Assembly (NCBI GenBank): GCA_037975125.1
Contig: CM075862.1
Span: 63,950,078-64,014,077 of the forward strand
DNA length: 64,000 nt
Source of the DNA: Latrodectus hesperus
Lineage: Eukaryota; Arthropoda; Arachnida; Araneae; Theridiidae
Direction of reading: 5' to 3'
Positions 52,444-63,278 of this stretch are shown piece by piece. The stretch's first letter is position 1. Each line of letters opens with the position of its first letter. The notes under the pieces are model-generated. The model was not told the DNA's origin. It did not search any database and saw only the letters and a program-made list of their open reading frames with translations. The position numbers and the translations under genes were made by a program.

Positions 52444-52944
52444 ATATGATTAGTTTCAGATTAGTAAAAATTAATAATTCAATCTCTCAGCATTTAAATT
52501 AAATGCTATTATATGCAACTCCTGTATTGCTTACATTTTTGTGACAAACCTATGACATTAGTTGTAGAAGTGAAGCAAAAATTAAAGATATAAATGTAGC
52601 TTTGATATTCTGTTTTCATGTCAGATTAACATGATTCATTTTAAAAAAATACGCTCATTTTACATAAAACTAAATATTTGCTTTATTAATGAATGCAGCG
52701 TACATTTGCTTGCACATTTTTCAGAAAAAAAAACGTAAAACATATTATGAGAAATACTTATGAAGATATAACTCGATTAACAACTTATATAATTATAAAA
52801 ATTAATTAAAATTAAATATATTATCATAATATATTCATGGACGAAAATACAAAATTCCCAATGGTTTGAAATTTTGACAACTACTTTATAAAGGGTTTTT
52901 TTCAAAGATTATTTTAAAAAATTATGCATTGAACAGTATATTTA

Positions 52945-53215
52945 GACCATCGTAACTTCGTGGTAAGACCGTTCATTTAGAAATGGAAGGTCTTGTGTTC
53001 GATACCAGCCACTACTGAATAATAGGAGACGGATGTTGCTTTTCTGAATGTATGTCCTTTTGAGAGAGTAATTGGGAGTTTCCCACGGGTTTCTTATCCT
53101 TTGCAACAAATAAATTGACCTGATATTTAAGGGAAAGTTCTCCCACGCAGTGATGACCGGAAGCAGTGGATGGACATGAATGCTTTTTACAAACAAGCAG
53201 TAGATGTTCAAAGCA
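52945..53215 (+). mobile_element. tRNA-derived SINE remnant, family G
   Basis: CTTCGTGGTAAGACCGTTC resembles box A, and CTTGTGTTCGATACCAGCC box B. The body runs through AGTTTCCCACGGGTTTC to GGATGGACATGAATGC. No TSD found. The antisense 89-codon frame 52942-53211 is an artefact of it. Confidence 0.6.
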
Positions 53216-54714
53216 TTAAAACTGTTTATAACTGATAGGTTATTTTCTACTAGATGGCAAATAATTTTTTTTTTTTTTACTCTTGCTTAAAACTGCACGG
53301 CCATTGTACACAAAATTGAGCCAGTGGTCAGTTGCTTCATTCTAAAACACAACATTCCTTAAGATTATCAGTCATTTACTCATAACAGAAAACTTTCAAA
53401 TGAAACACTTCAGAAAAAAGAATTAACCTTTTTAACTGAATTTTTTTAATTATTAAATTTGAATATTAAATAAATAATAAAGGCATTATTTTTGCCGTAT
53501 TTACTTCCCAAATACGGTAAATACCCAATTATTTGCTAAATTGAGTGGTATAACTGTTGCAGATTAGGCCAATTTCGCAGATAATCTATAAAATTATGAA
53601 AAGTAGGAACATATGAACACAGATATATTCATTTAAACTCTATTTAAATAAAATATAAATATGCTTATTACTTGTAGTTCATCTATAAGCAAGTTATCTG
53701 TTCACAGATAGATGAGAGTTAACTGCATTATTACATTAAACCAAAATTATATATTTGGAACAATTAAGACCTTTCCAGATTTATGAAAAATGAATGATAC
53801 AGTAAATTCACATTTTCTTGTAAAAATTAAATAAGTAATAGCATTTAAAAAAATGGGACACTTTTGTTTCTTTATTATATTTCTTAGTAATAAAAAAAAG
53901 AAGTTAATTAAGCTCTTAATTGGACTGTTTTTCTGCTAAAAATCTTGTTTCTGAATTCAATCAGGTTTTACGAACAACCTTGCCGGCTTTGATAGGGCGT
54001 CAACAAGGGCTTTTGAACTCCTTAGTACGTCAACCCTTTTAGCACAGATCCTTTTAAGATGCTAATGAAGAAGGAAAATATCACTTTTTCAAGGGCTTTT
54101 CAAGACAACTGCTACACAGTCAATAAGAACACTAACAATCTGTATTTTCCCTGATGTGTTATATCTTTTTTTAGGTTATGTACAAAAATTAATCTTATGT
54201 TCTGATATCGTCATAAATTTTCAGCCATTTTTGTAACATAAAATTCATATATATTTATCTTGCGCTGTTTTAAAGAATCAAAAATAAAGATCGCAAAAAT
54301 TGTATGTATATGAAATGTCAGTTAGAAACTTTATGATATCTAAACATAAATTGATAAATGTTATTGCAGCAATATATAATTCAGTGATTCAAAAAACAGA
54401 TTTATTAGGACTTGCTTTCAACCTTTATTAAATTAAATGAGACATGTATTGATTGATAATGTCTTGTGAACATTTTAAATAGTATCTATATAAGCTTTAT
54501 GTATATTTCAAATACATATATAACTCTTTAAAGAAATTATCTATAGAGAGAATTGTAATTTTAATGTAACAGCGTAGGCATTCAAAACGACTTATTTTGG
54601 ATTATGTAATCACATTTCCAAGCGTAAACTTATTCAGCCGAATTCTAATGTATGGAAAAAATTCGATAATTACTAAACATTTCATTTTCACAAATTGTAC
54701 AGCTTTTGGTACCT
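53216..54714. other. AT-rich non-genic stretch
   Basis: A slightly GC-richer patch near 53970-54060 (CCTTGCCGGCTTTGATAGGG) is unassigned. Otherwise nothing is recognised. Confidence 0.5.
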
Positions 54715-54727
54715 AAAACCACTTATT

Positions 54728-55004
54728 GTTGTTGTTGTGTGCCAGCCAGGCTGGCAATATGGGGTGCGCTGCTCCACTTTTCCAACTGAACCATATTTAG
54801 TGTGGAGTCCGACTTCTTCACTGCACTACATGCCATAGGTACCCGTTTATAGGGTAGGCAACCATTCACACCTCATTCATGCAAGGAAGGGACAAAGACA
54901 GGATAGATAGAGAGAGAAAGTACATCCATGCCCGAACATGGATTCGAATCCAGGATCTCCCTATCCACAGTCAGACACGCTGACCACTAGACAAGTTGGG
55001 CGGC
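54728..55004 (-). mobile_element. tRNA-derived SINE, family A, copy 3
   Basis: Reverse-oriented full-length copy, with the head at 55004 (GCCGCCCAACTTGTCTAGTG) and the tail at 54728. The perfect 13-bp TSD AAAACCACTTATT lies at 54715-54727 and 55005-55017. Confidence 0.94.
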
Positions 55005-55058
55005 AAAACCACTTATTAAATATTGTAAATTAATAAATCACATACAAAAACAAGTAAA

Positions 55059-55208
<150 letters not shown>

Positions 55209-56434
55209 TAGATATATGTATGTATGTATATTTGTATCCTCAGAATTGTCAAAAAGAAGAGATTAAATATAGTAAATTACATTTTTGCCTACTTAGAAGC
55301 GATTTACGTATACTTTTTGAAAAAATTTAAATAAATAAGTAAAAAAAGGACTGCCATTCATGGTAAAACTAAGGGATACTACGTGTGATATTATTTACTC
55401 CTTTTACTATTTATGCATACACAATGTTATCTTTTTAAGCTGTCAATCTAAAAATAAAATTCTTATTGCTTGTCCACCGAATTTTCATCCACGATTGAAT
55501 TGTCTGTAAAGTATGGAATGAAACTTATATTAAGAGAGAGAGATTGGTCTTTCTTTGTTAATAAGATTATTTTTATAAGTTTTTTCTTGATTTGTAATTA
55601 ATTGATCATTTTGATGAATATCAAAATGATCACTTAAAAATCAGTATGTTAATTAAAAAGAATGTTCAAGCGTTTTCTACTTCTCTTTCCATTTGTTTTC
55701 AGCTGATCTATAACGAGATGTTTCATTTCTTAAGGGAAAACAGCCTTTTTTAACAAAGCACACAAAGTTGTAACATCCTTATTTTTCCAACAGCATTTTT
55801 CCCTGGACCGACAAGTTTCTTTTATATTTCTTAATAAAAGTTAAATAAAATCACACGTTGTTACACTTATTATTCAAATGTGAGTTAAAGTTCCTTAATA
55901 TGAATTTGTGTTGTTTATTCAGAATAAAAACAAAATTCCCCTCTATAATATTGCATTTAATGCGAGATTCTTCTGAATTACTTGTAAATTTCCTATTTCT
56001 TTTTTTCAGAGATTTTATTATACAATACAATAAAAATATTTATTCCTTTTTCTAAAAAATGGAAAAAAGAATATTTTAATGAATGCTTTAGTTAAGCGTT
56101 TTATTATCTGTATTTTGACAAATTTTTAAATGATAATGTTAAACGCGCGCGTGCATTGTGTGAGTGAATTTCTACCTGGATTTGAATTTCAAGATGAAGT
56201 TATAAAAGTTAAGATAACCACTTTCTACGTATTTCCAAAAAATCTAATCAAATATATTGATAGCATTGCATCTAAGGATTAAATTCATTATCTATTTTAC
56301 AACTCTAACGCGAAGTAATTACGAAGGAATATATTTATATTTACTCTAAAATTCTGCTCAAAGAGAATGGTGGGAGAAATATCCAGGTATTTAATTTTAA
56401 TAGCATTCAAAAATATTAGAAATGCAAGAAAAGA
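55209..56434. other. AT-rich stretch with a small hairpin
   Basis: A hairpin with 13-bp arms around GAAT lies at 55603-55632 (TGATCATTTTGAT). No gene is recognised. Confidence 0.5.
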
Positions 56435-56445
56435 CTCCCAAGGCC

Positions 56446-56609
56446 ATCCACCCTGTCTAGTGATCCGTGCGTCTGACTGCGGATAAGGAGGTCCTGGGTT
56501 CGAATCCCAGTTGGGGCATGGATGTACTTTCGCTCTTTGTCTTTTCCTTGTTCAGCGCACCCCATATTGCCAGCTTAGTTGGCACAAGACGAGAACAACA
56601 ACAACAAGC
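56446..56609 (+). mobile_element. tRNA-derived SINE, family A, internally deleted copy 4
   Basis: The head and box B (CTGGGTTCGAATCCCAGT) are present, but the body jumps from CTTTTCCTTG to TTCAGCGCACCCCAT, losing about 110 bp relative to other copies. CCAAGGCC on both flanks (within 56435-56445 and 56610-56620) is the TSD. Two overlapping 61-64-codon frames are not genes. Confidence 0.87.
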
Positions 56610-56749
56610 CTTCCAAGGCCTGAAGTGCGGAATTTATTTCAGTGTCACAAATATCAATTAGTCATAAAAGGAGCACTAAAAACCAAAAAATTATAAAATC
56701 AATTAAAAAAATTAAATTTGCCATACCAATTTGAAAAATTTTTTATTTT

Positions 56750-57145
56750 CCTCCTCGCTTATTAAAGTTGGCGACACTTTACCGTCTTGGTGTGCAGTTA
56801 GGAAACTTCCACAAATAACCGCGATGCAGAGATAAGACTGAGGACACGCCCCTCATCAACACCGCGTTCTAAAAGTGGTCCACAACAAACAATGGGCCAG
56901 AGGTCCTGGAGTTGTCGCGTTCTTCCACCCCTCGCAGAGGAGCGGAGCTAATGACAGGGAAACCGAAGGGAGATAATGATTTTTTTCCCCTTTCTGGGAC
57001 GAGGGAACGACTGCCCCTCTATTAGATCCTCAGTGGGTCGATGACTTTCGACGTCTGCATGTGGGGTGAGGGGTAAGATCTTTCACTTCCCTCATTGTAT
57101 GCGGTAGACTGCCTGGCGACTTCCTAGTTGTAGTGGGAGGGTAAG
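56750..57145. other. GC-elevated block of unknown identity
   Basis: About 400 bp of GC-richer sequence with segments such as AGGACACGCCCCTCATCAAC and CCCTCGCAGAGGAGCGGAGC. No open frame with domains and no terminal repeats. It could be a regulatory block or an old repeat. Confidence 0.3.
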
Positions 57146-57374
57146 GTAGATTCTTTTTCTTCGTATAGTGGCAGTTAATTTTCAGATTCCAGCTCATAAA
57201 TAGATGGCTTCTGTATAGGCTTTCTTAAGCTGCCACGTGACTACGAAAGATTTGAAAGTATCCTTCTCACGGAAGTTAGGCTGTTATCATATGAATGACA
57301 CTTTAATCTATACCTAATAAAAGAATAGTTCCTTTTAATGTATTTTCTTAAAATCTCAAAATAATAATAATAAT

Positions 57375-57840
57375 AATTAATTGCAATTATTAGTTGAAAA
57401 TTATATTAATTAATGAAATCTTTAAAATTTTAAATTGTCCTTGCTGATTTAAGCTAACTATAAAAGGGATGATTTGTCTTATTTTTTTTTAATTTGCTTT
57501 TTCTCCTGTTCTGCTGTCAGCGAGTTAATAGCTTGAATCAATGGTAAACGGTTTCTCAAACCGATACTTTCGTCCTTATATAAGAAATTGTTTTATCAAC
57601 AAAATGAACTTCGACAATTTTCTCAGCCATTCAATGGTGAACTTCGCCTTGTTTGCTACCGCTCGAAGAATACGGTTTGAAGGCAGGCATCGACATGTAG
57701 GATTTACGAGGCCGTCTCTCTGACATAGATGAAACGTTATATGACGTCATGATTATTTTAAACCAATGGGAATTGTAATAAAGTGATGTAATCATATTCT
57801 CAACTGGATTGAAAGAAACAGCCACTTTATGTTAAAAACC
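57375..57840 (+). repeat. Repeat R, copy 2 (uninterrupted)
   Basis: Homologous, in opposite orientation, to 38657-38870 plus 36715-37014. It preserves the site TCCTTATATAAGAAA (57573-57587) that the DD41D element occupies in copy 1. Features conserved in both copies are TGACGTCA (57742-57749), a CCAAT box (AACCAATGGG, 57761-57770) and the TATATAAG sequence (57577-57584, split in copy 1). The true ends and class are not clear; an LTR, a promoter-bearing MITE or a segmental duplicate are options. Confidence 0.78.
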
Positions 57841-59268
57841 CATCAAATGTATTTACATTTTTGTCAAAAAAATTGATAAAAAATTGACGCAATAAAATAA
57901 CAAAATTTAAAAAATAAAATATTTACACATGAAAATTATTCAATAAGCTAGTTATGGAATAGCAAATATAGGCGACAATTTTTATGCTTGATCACAAATA
58001 ATTCAAAATTTAATATATTCAAAACCAAAGTATTAGTGTGGAAGCTCTGACTACAAAACTGCATCAATAGCGAACAGAAATACACAAACTGAAATATATA
58101 ATACTATTTACTACTCTTGACAATTATCTTTCTCAATGCTCACTTTAATATAGAGTCAAATATCTGTGCTTTTTGTACACATAAAAATATCAAAGTTAAT
58201 TATCTTCTTCGCTAGGCGTTCTACTTTTTTCAACATTATTAAGAAATCATCTTATTTTAGATATATTATCGTTCAGTAAAATTTAGTTTTTTATGGTTCT
58301 ATTTTTATTATTTCTGTTTTGATATCGTTTTGCATACTCAATTTCCAACCTTCACTTATCTCTTCATTCAACCTTGAAAACCACAAATATTTCATTGACC
58401 GTCTCATAAGCTTGTAATACAAAGGCAAAAAATTCCTCGGTAATTGAATAAATGCAATAGTTCTAAATGTAACATTATTAATGGCATTAATGGCAAGAAT
58501 TTTAATATACAAGTGCAGTACTTCTCAGATATTGGCAGCAATATATAGAAATACTAAATGCATTTTTTAAACGTGAAATATCTGTTTAATTCCCTAGCAT
58601 ATAATATTTTTCAAAGTATAAACTTTTTTCCGAAATGAATATCAGTACCTAAAAAATAATAAGTAAGTCACAAAACGAGGAAAATACACTTAATTGCTGC
58701 TTCACAAAAACTGTCATGTGTTATGATGATAATGTCATGCTCATGGAGTGCGTGCAAAAACCCTAAATGTCCCCGAAGCTGTCGAAGACAGATCTGGCTC
58801 ACAATTCATGGAAAAAAAGTTGCCAGAGCCCCAAAGGGGTTGGATTTTTGCTTGTTGGACCGCGGAGAGTATTTTATTTCCTCTCTACCCCCCACCCAAA
58901 TAAAACCAATTGTCGTGTTATTTCCAATGAAAATTTAATGAAGTCTAGAATACCATTTATCACTGTATAACGTCCGACTGTTATTCAAATGCGCTAAGGA
59001 ACATAACTTATAAGCCACAAACAAACCATAATCTTTCACTCGAAATATTCAGAGGTCTAGAGCATATTTTATAATAATAAATTTTCATACACAGTTACAC
59101 ACATCTTCTTACAGCTGTAGACATAGAATTTTAAAAGTTTATTACACAAAGGCAAACATGGAAACTAATTTATAAATAATATTAAAAATATCTCAATTAC
59201 ACATTAGCGATTCATCTTAGTAAAAATAGCCAACAATAATTTCCCGAATATTATTGCAACGTATAGTA
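57841..59268. other. AT-rich stretch with one GC-richer patch
   Basis: About 58735-58925 is GC-richer (CCCCGAAGCTGTCGAAGACA), with two overlapping short frames and no domain. Nothing else is recognised. Confidence 0.45.
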
Positions 59269-59345
59269 CAGTAAAATTCTCCCCCAATTGTCCGGCTGGA
59301 CACCAGGTCTGGTTAGAAGAAAAGAACGATAATCGAAGCAATACC
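59269..59345 (+). mobile_element. Possible Tigger/pogo terminal fragment
   Basis: After TA, CAGTAAAATTCTCCCCCAAT followed by TGTCCGGCTGG resembles a Tigger-type terminal repeat (CAGT, a C-rich run, then a TCCGG core). No partner end or transposase was found nearby. Confidence 0.4.
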
Positions 59346-59582
59346 GGTAACATTTGGGAATAAGAGAATAGTGTTTTGGGACCTATTGCCCCTTACGCAA
59401 CATAAATAGGAGGGACTTATTTTCAAAGACATTCCCAAAGGTTACATCACAAAATAAATAATGGAAGCTCTATTCTGTAGATCTTTTAAAACACATTAGA
59501 AAAGGAAATAACATGTTCGACAATACGAACTTTGTGTTAACCACTGATAATAATAATAATTTTCTCATCTATAGAAAAATTT

Positions 59583-59796
59583 CGCAGAATGAATCCTGAC
59601 TCTTTAACAAGCAAGAGTTTATCACTCTAAACCAATCGGCACCAGGGCAAGAGGGAGGCCCAAACTTAGATGGATCGATTGTGTTGATGAGGATTTTGGA
59701 ATTATAAAGATCAAAAACTGGAGTTCTATTTCCAAAGTGAGATCAGAATGGAATAGGATTCTGAAGAAGGCCCACAAAGGGCTGTTGAGTCAATAA
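59583..59796 (+). pseudogene. RTE-like retrotransposon tail, second copy
   Basis: Translation gives CRMNPDSLTSKSL in one frame, then after a frameshift GTRARGRPKLRWIDCVDEDF and IKIKNWSSISKVRSEWNRIL, ending KKAHKGLLSQ with a stop at 59794-59796 and an AAGAAGAAGATG tract. It lines up with the C-terminus at 2622-3039 (CRMDPTSLTSRIF, RWIDCVEEDF, VKNW) but starts further 3'. No clear TSD. Confidence 0.82.
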
Positions 59797-60039
59797 AGAA
59801 GAAGATGATTACAAAAACTTCTTTAATATTGACAATTTTTTTCTCCAATAGAAGGACCATGGTACTTGGTTTGAAGGAAGACAGTAATGAGCATGGTGGG
59901 CCTTGTTTAACTGTTTGGTTGATGAGACTTGTGCTAAATTATATAATTAATAAGAAAATATTCAAAAATTTCACATACTGCGTATGTTTCGATTTTCTAT
60001 TCTTAGTCCATATTTTCAAGTATAAATACTAGTAAATAT

Positions 60040-60198
60040 GGCAGTGGATCCTCTGGTGGTGCCATCTATCGGAGGAGTTTAGAGCAAAGACGGACTTTCA
60101 TCTTCGTGGTGCTCTGGTTAACGAAAGATGCACCCTACTGACTTAAATTCGCATAGCGAGCTTGACATGTCCAAATGTCATAAGTAAAACAACAACAT
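60040..60198 (+). mobile_element. 5'-truncated SINE, family D
   Basis: Body of the family D SINE seen on minus at 14766, without the tRNA head: GGTGCCATCTATCGGAGGAG, GGTGCTCTGGTTAACGAAAG and an AACAACAAC tail. The perfect 10-bp TSD TAGTAAATAT at 60030-60039 and 60199-60208 shows that it inserted already truncated. Confidence 0.88.
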
Positions 60199-60208
60199 TA
60201 GTAAATAT

Positions 60209-61727
60209 TGACTAGAACCACTTTTAAAAATACTTTTTTTGCGTTGTATCTAAGTATGCAAATAAATAAATTTTTGATATAATGATAATTTCTTGCTTAA
60301 ACTTAAATTTTTCCTGTCAAGATTTCAGTATTCTAACAAAAAATCAAAATGTTTTTCAAAATTGATAATAAAACTAGCTCTAAGTAAAATTAATACAGCT
60401 ATAAATTTTAACGATATTAAGAATAAATTATGTTCATTCACAAAAACGGTTATTTTTAAGTTCACTCTGTTAAGTTCACTCTGAAAATAATTTTCATCAA
60501 GAAGATAAATTATTTTCAATTTTTTCACTCGATAATTCAGTTTGTCTTATAAACTGAGATCATGCCAAGACAATATTAATAGTATAATATGAAATAAATA
60601 AAAATAACTAATATCATTTAAATGTGTTGAAAATTTTATTTAATGAACTGGATTTAGCTTGTTAGTTAGTTGCTGTATTGCCACTTTTTACACACGAGGG
60701 GCTCATTTCAAACAGGACCTGTATTTTAAACTGAATATCAAACTATTGCAGGCATTCATTTCCAAGATTGGAATCGAACCCTTAAACTACTGAATTAAAG
60801 ATCAAAGTGCTCAATATTCAGCATCCAGCTCTGACCGAACTTCTGTTCTGTAGTTTACGAGAATTTCATGCTCTGTATTGTTGCTTTTACCTCACTGTTT
60901 AGGAACTGGCTCAATTACCGCATTTATTTGATGATAAAAAAAATAAAAAGATTGATTAGTCACACAAGGGAAAAAAAGAAAAAAAATAGAAGCTTTACAG
61001 AGAAAATTGCAGACTAGATAAGGGATTACCTAAATTACACTTTTCTGCAATATGTGCTTTTGATAGAACAATCGTAATCTCATTGGCTTCTTTTATTACT
61101 TTGCTTTTTAAGGCTGAAAAATTGATTACGTGAAATTAAAGTTGGAGATGAAAAGTCAGTTACTATCCTCTTTTGCTATATTCTTAAAATACATTTGATA
61201 TATTTCGTCACTATAACTAATTAAAACAAAGTGTGGTTTCAATTATTTACACTTACAACACAGCAGGAAATTTAATAAATTCCTCAATTTACCGAATTTT
61301 AATTTGTTTTCAGTGAAAAATGATATTAAAAAGTTCAAGCTTTGATATGAAAGCGATTTATAGCGAACTCTTTTATTCTAAACTCAGAATTTATTTTTCT
61401 TACTTTCACTCTCTATAGAATTAAATTCAGAGCAAAAAAAAAAATTGTAAATTGAAAAATAAATTGCTCATAATATGTATAATTTATAAATATGGTACTC
61501 AGCATTTCTTTTTGATTTGCTCAATTCAAAGAAACTTGATGTAAAAAAAAACAAACTATGATTTAATTAATTAAAATTATATTTTAATAAACTTTTATTC
61601 GAAATTTATTTTTACTACTCTACAAAATTTCTTTTAGAACAAATCTTATTCTAAAACTGCTTATGAACTGAATTATATATAGTCTCATAAGCAAAAACAA
61701 TCCATTAATATGTGTAACTAAATTAAA
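60209..61727. other. AT-rich stretch with one tRNA-like relic
   Basis: At about 60745-60840 the minus strand carries an AAGGGTTCGATTCCAATC box-B-like segment, probably a decayed SINE. Otherwise nothing is recognised. Confidence 0.45.
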
Positions 61728-61960
61728 CTCTGTGGCACAACAGCCCAAATGGGCCACAAGGCCTAAAGTACCCATCTCTGTTTTTCTGACCAAGAGGCCC
61801 TCGGATGAGAAGCATATATCCCGATTAGGTGGTCAGCCTAACGCGAAATCCAGAGCGTTTAGGCTCCAATCATGCTTAATACTTAGTTTATCGAGGATCG
61901 AACCTGGACCTGTGCCTTGGGAGCGCGAAACTCCACCACTAACCCACTGGGCTTCAATGT
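61728..61960 (-). mobile_element. tRNA-derived SINE-like element, family H
   Basis: On minus, AGCCCAGTGGGTTAGTGGTG (box A region) and AGGTCCAGGTTCGATCCTCG (box B) are followed by a GC-richer body. TSD not found. The 81-codon plus frame is an artefact. Confidence 0.6.
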
Positions 61961-62061
61961 TTGATTATAAACTATAAATGTTTCATGAAATTGAACAAAA
62001 TATTTGTGAAAGAATTTTTATAAAAAAAATTTTATTTTATACTAAATTGATTTAAGGAAAG

Positions 62062-62361
62062 TTTTTTTTCAACGGTGGACACACTTGGGTGACGAACCCT
62101 ATGCCACAACAAGGCCAGAAACTGCTACTCATTTGTCGTTACCCAGCGGGCACCTGTGAACCAAGTCACGGAGGCGAGTAGCGTTGACAGCGCCATACCA
62201 CCACAAACCCGTTTATAGGGTGGGTCACATTCATACAACCTCACAGAAGAAAAGACAGGGAGAACTGGGAAGGAAAGAAACAAACATGCCCGAACCGGGA
62301 TTCAAACCCGGGACCCACAGCTCAGGAGTCAGGAACGCTAACCACTCAGCCATTGGTCGGC
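62062..62361 (-). mobile_element. tRNA-derived SINE, family B (about 300 bp)
   Basis: The minus-strand head GCCGACCAATGGCTGAGTGG carries box A, and CCCGGGTTTGAATCCCGG box B. The body includes a CCCTATAAACGGGTTTG segment like that of family A. Flanks GATTTAAGGAAA and AATTTAAAGAAA look like an aged TSD. Confidence 0.82.
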
Positions 62362-63278
62362 AAATTTAAAGAAAATATTTTTCCTAATTTCCGCAGCTTT
62401 TTTTTTTAAAAAAAAAGTTTTGTTATTTAGAAAAAAGTCACTTTAAACTTTTTCCTAATAATGAAGTTTTTCCTATGATTATTTCCAAAACTTAAAGTCA
62501 AAAAATATTTAATTTGCTAAGAAAATTCAAATTATAAAGAGATCCTAAAATTACAGCTGGATACAAATATATTTTACGATCATTAGTTATAAATTCTTAC
62601 AAATTATCAACGAAGAAAAATATTCACTCTTTCAGAGTGAAGATTGCAATTTAACTTCAAATAATTTATCAAATTTATTTTTAAAAAATTTTAAAAATTG
62701 CACCTCTCTTTATTTTTTTCCGAATCTATTCGATTCGTTTCCTTTGGAATACTAAATAGAATTCAATAACGTGGTAAAGAATATTTCTATCCTCACTTTT
62801 AAGTAAATATATTTTTCAATGAACACAAAGAAAAAAACAGACTTTAATGCTATTCATTTTTTAATTTTCTATTAATTTTCTATTAATTTATTTTAAAATA
62901 TTAACAGTTAAGAAAAAAAAGTTTAGTTTAATAGATTCTTATCTAGAGCTTTTTTAGTTTCCTCTGATAAACTCTTTTAAGAATATTATTTTCAACTACA
63001 TTTAAATTTTGACATAGTCTTAAGTATGTCCAGCCACGCCTCTGGTTAAAATGTAGTCACTTAGATTATAATTTCAATTCAAAGCGAGACACTTAGAATA
63101 TGCATCCTGACAAATCACTTAATATGTGTACATATCATAGAATGCATAGATTCTTTTAAATAAAAAAGATTCTTTTTTCTCTGTTTACTTTATTGATGGC
63201 TCACAATATAGGTTTTCTGTTCTACCAACATAAGGTTCCCTTTTCCTAAGAATCTGCAGATGATTATATCTTCTAAAG
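62362..63278. other. AT-rich spacer
   Basis: Nothing recognised up to the 8-bp target TTCTAAAG (63271-63278) of the hAT element. Confidence 0.5.

Noticed and set aside
58723..58970. Two overlapping short frames in a GC-richer patch
   Set aside because: No recognisable domain in either frame and no splice or promoter context.
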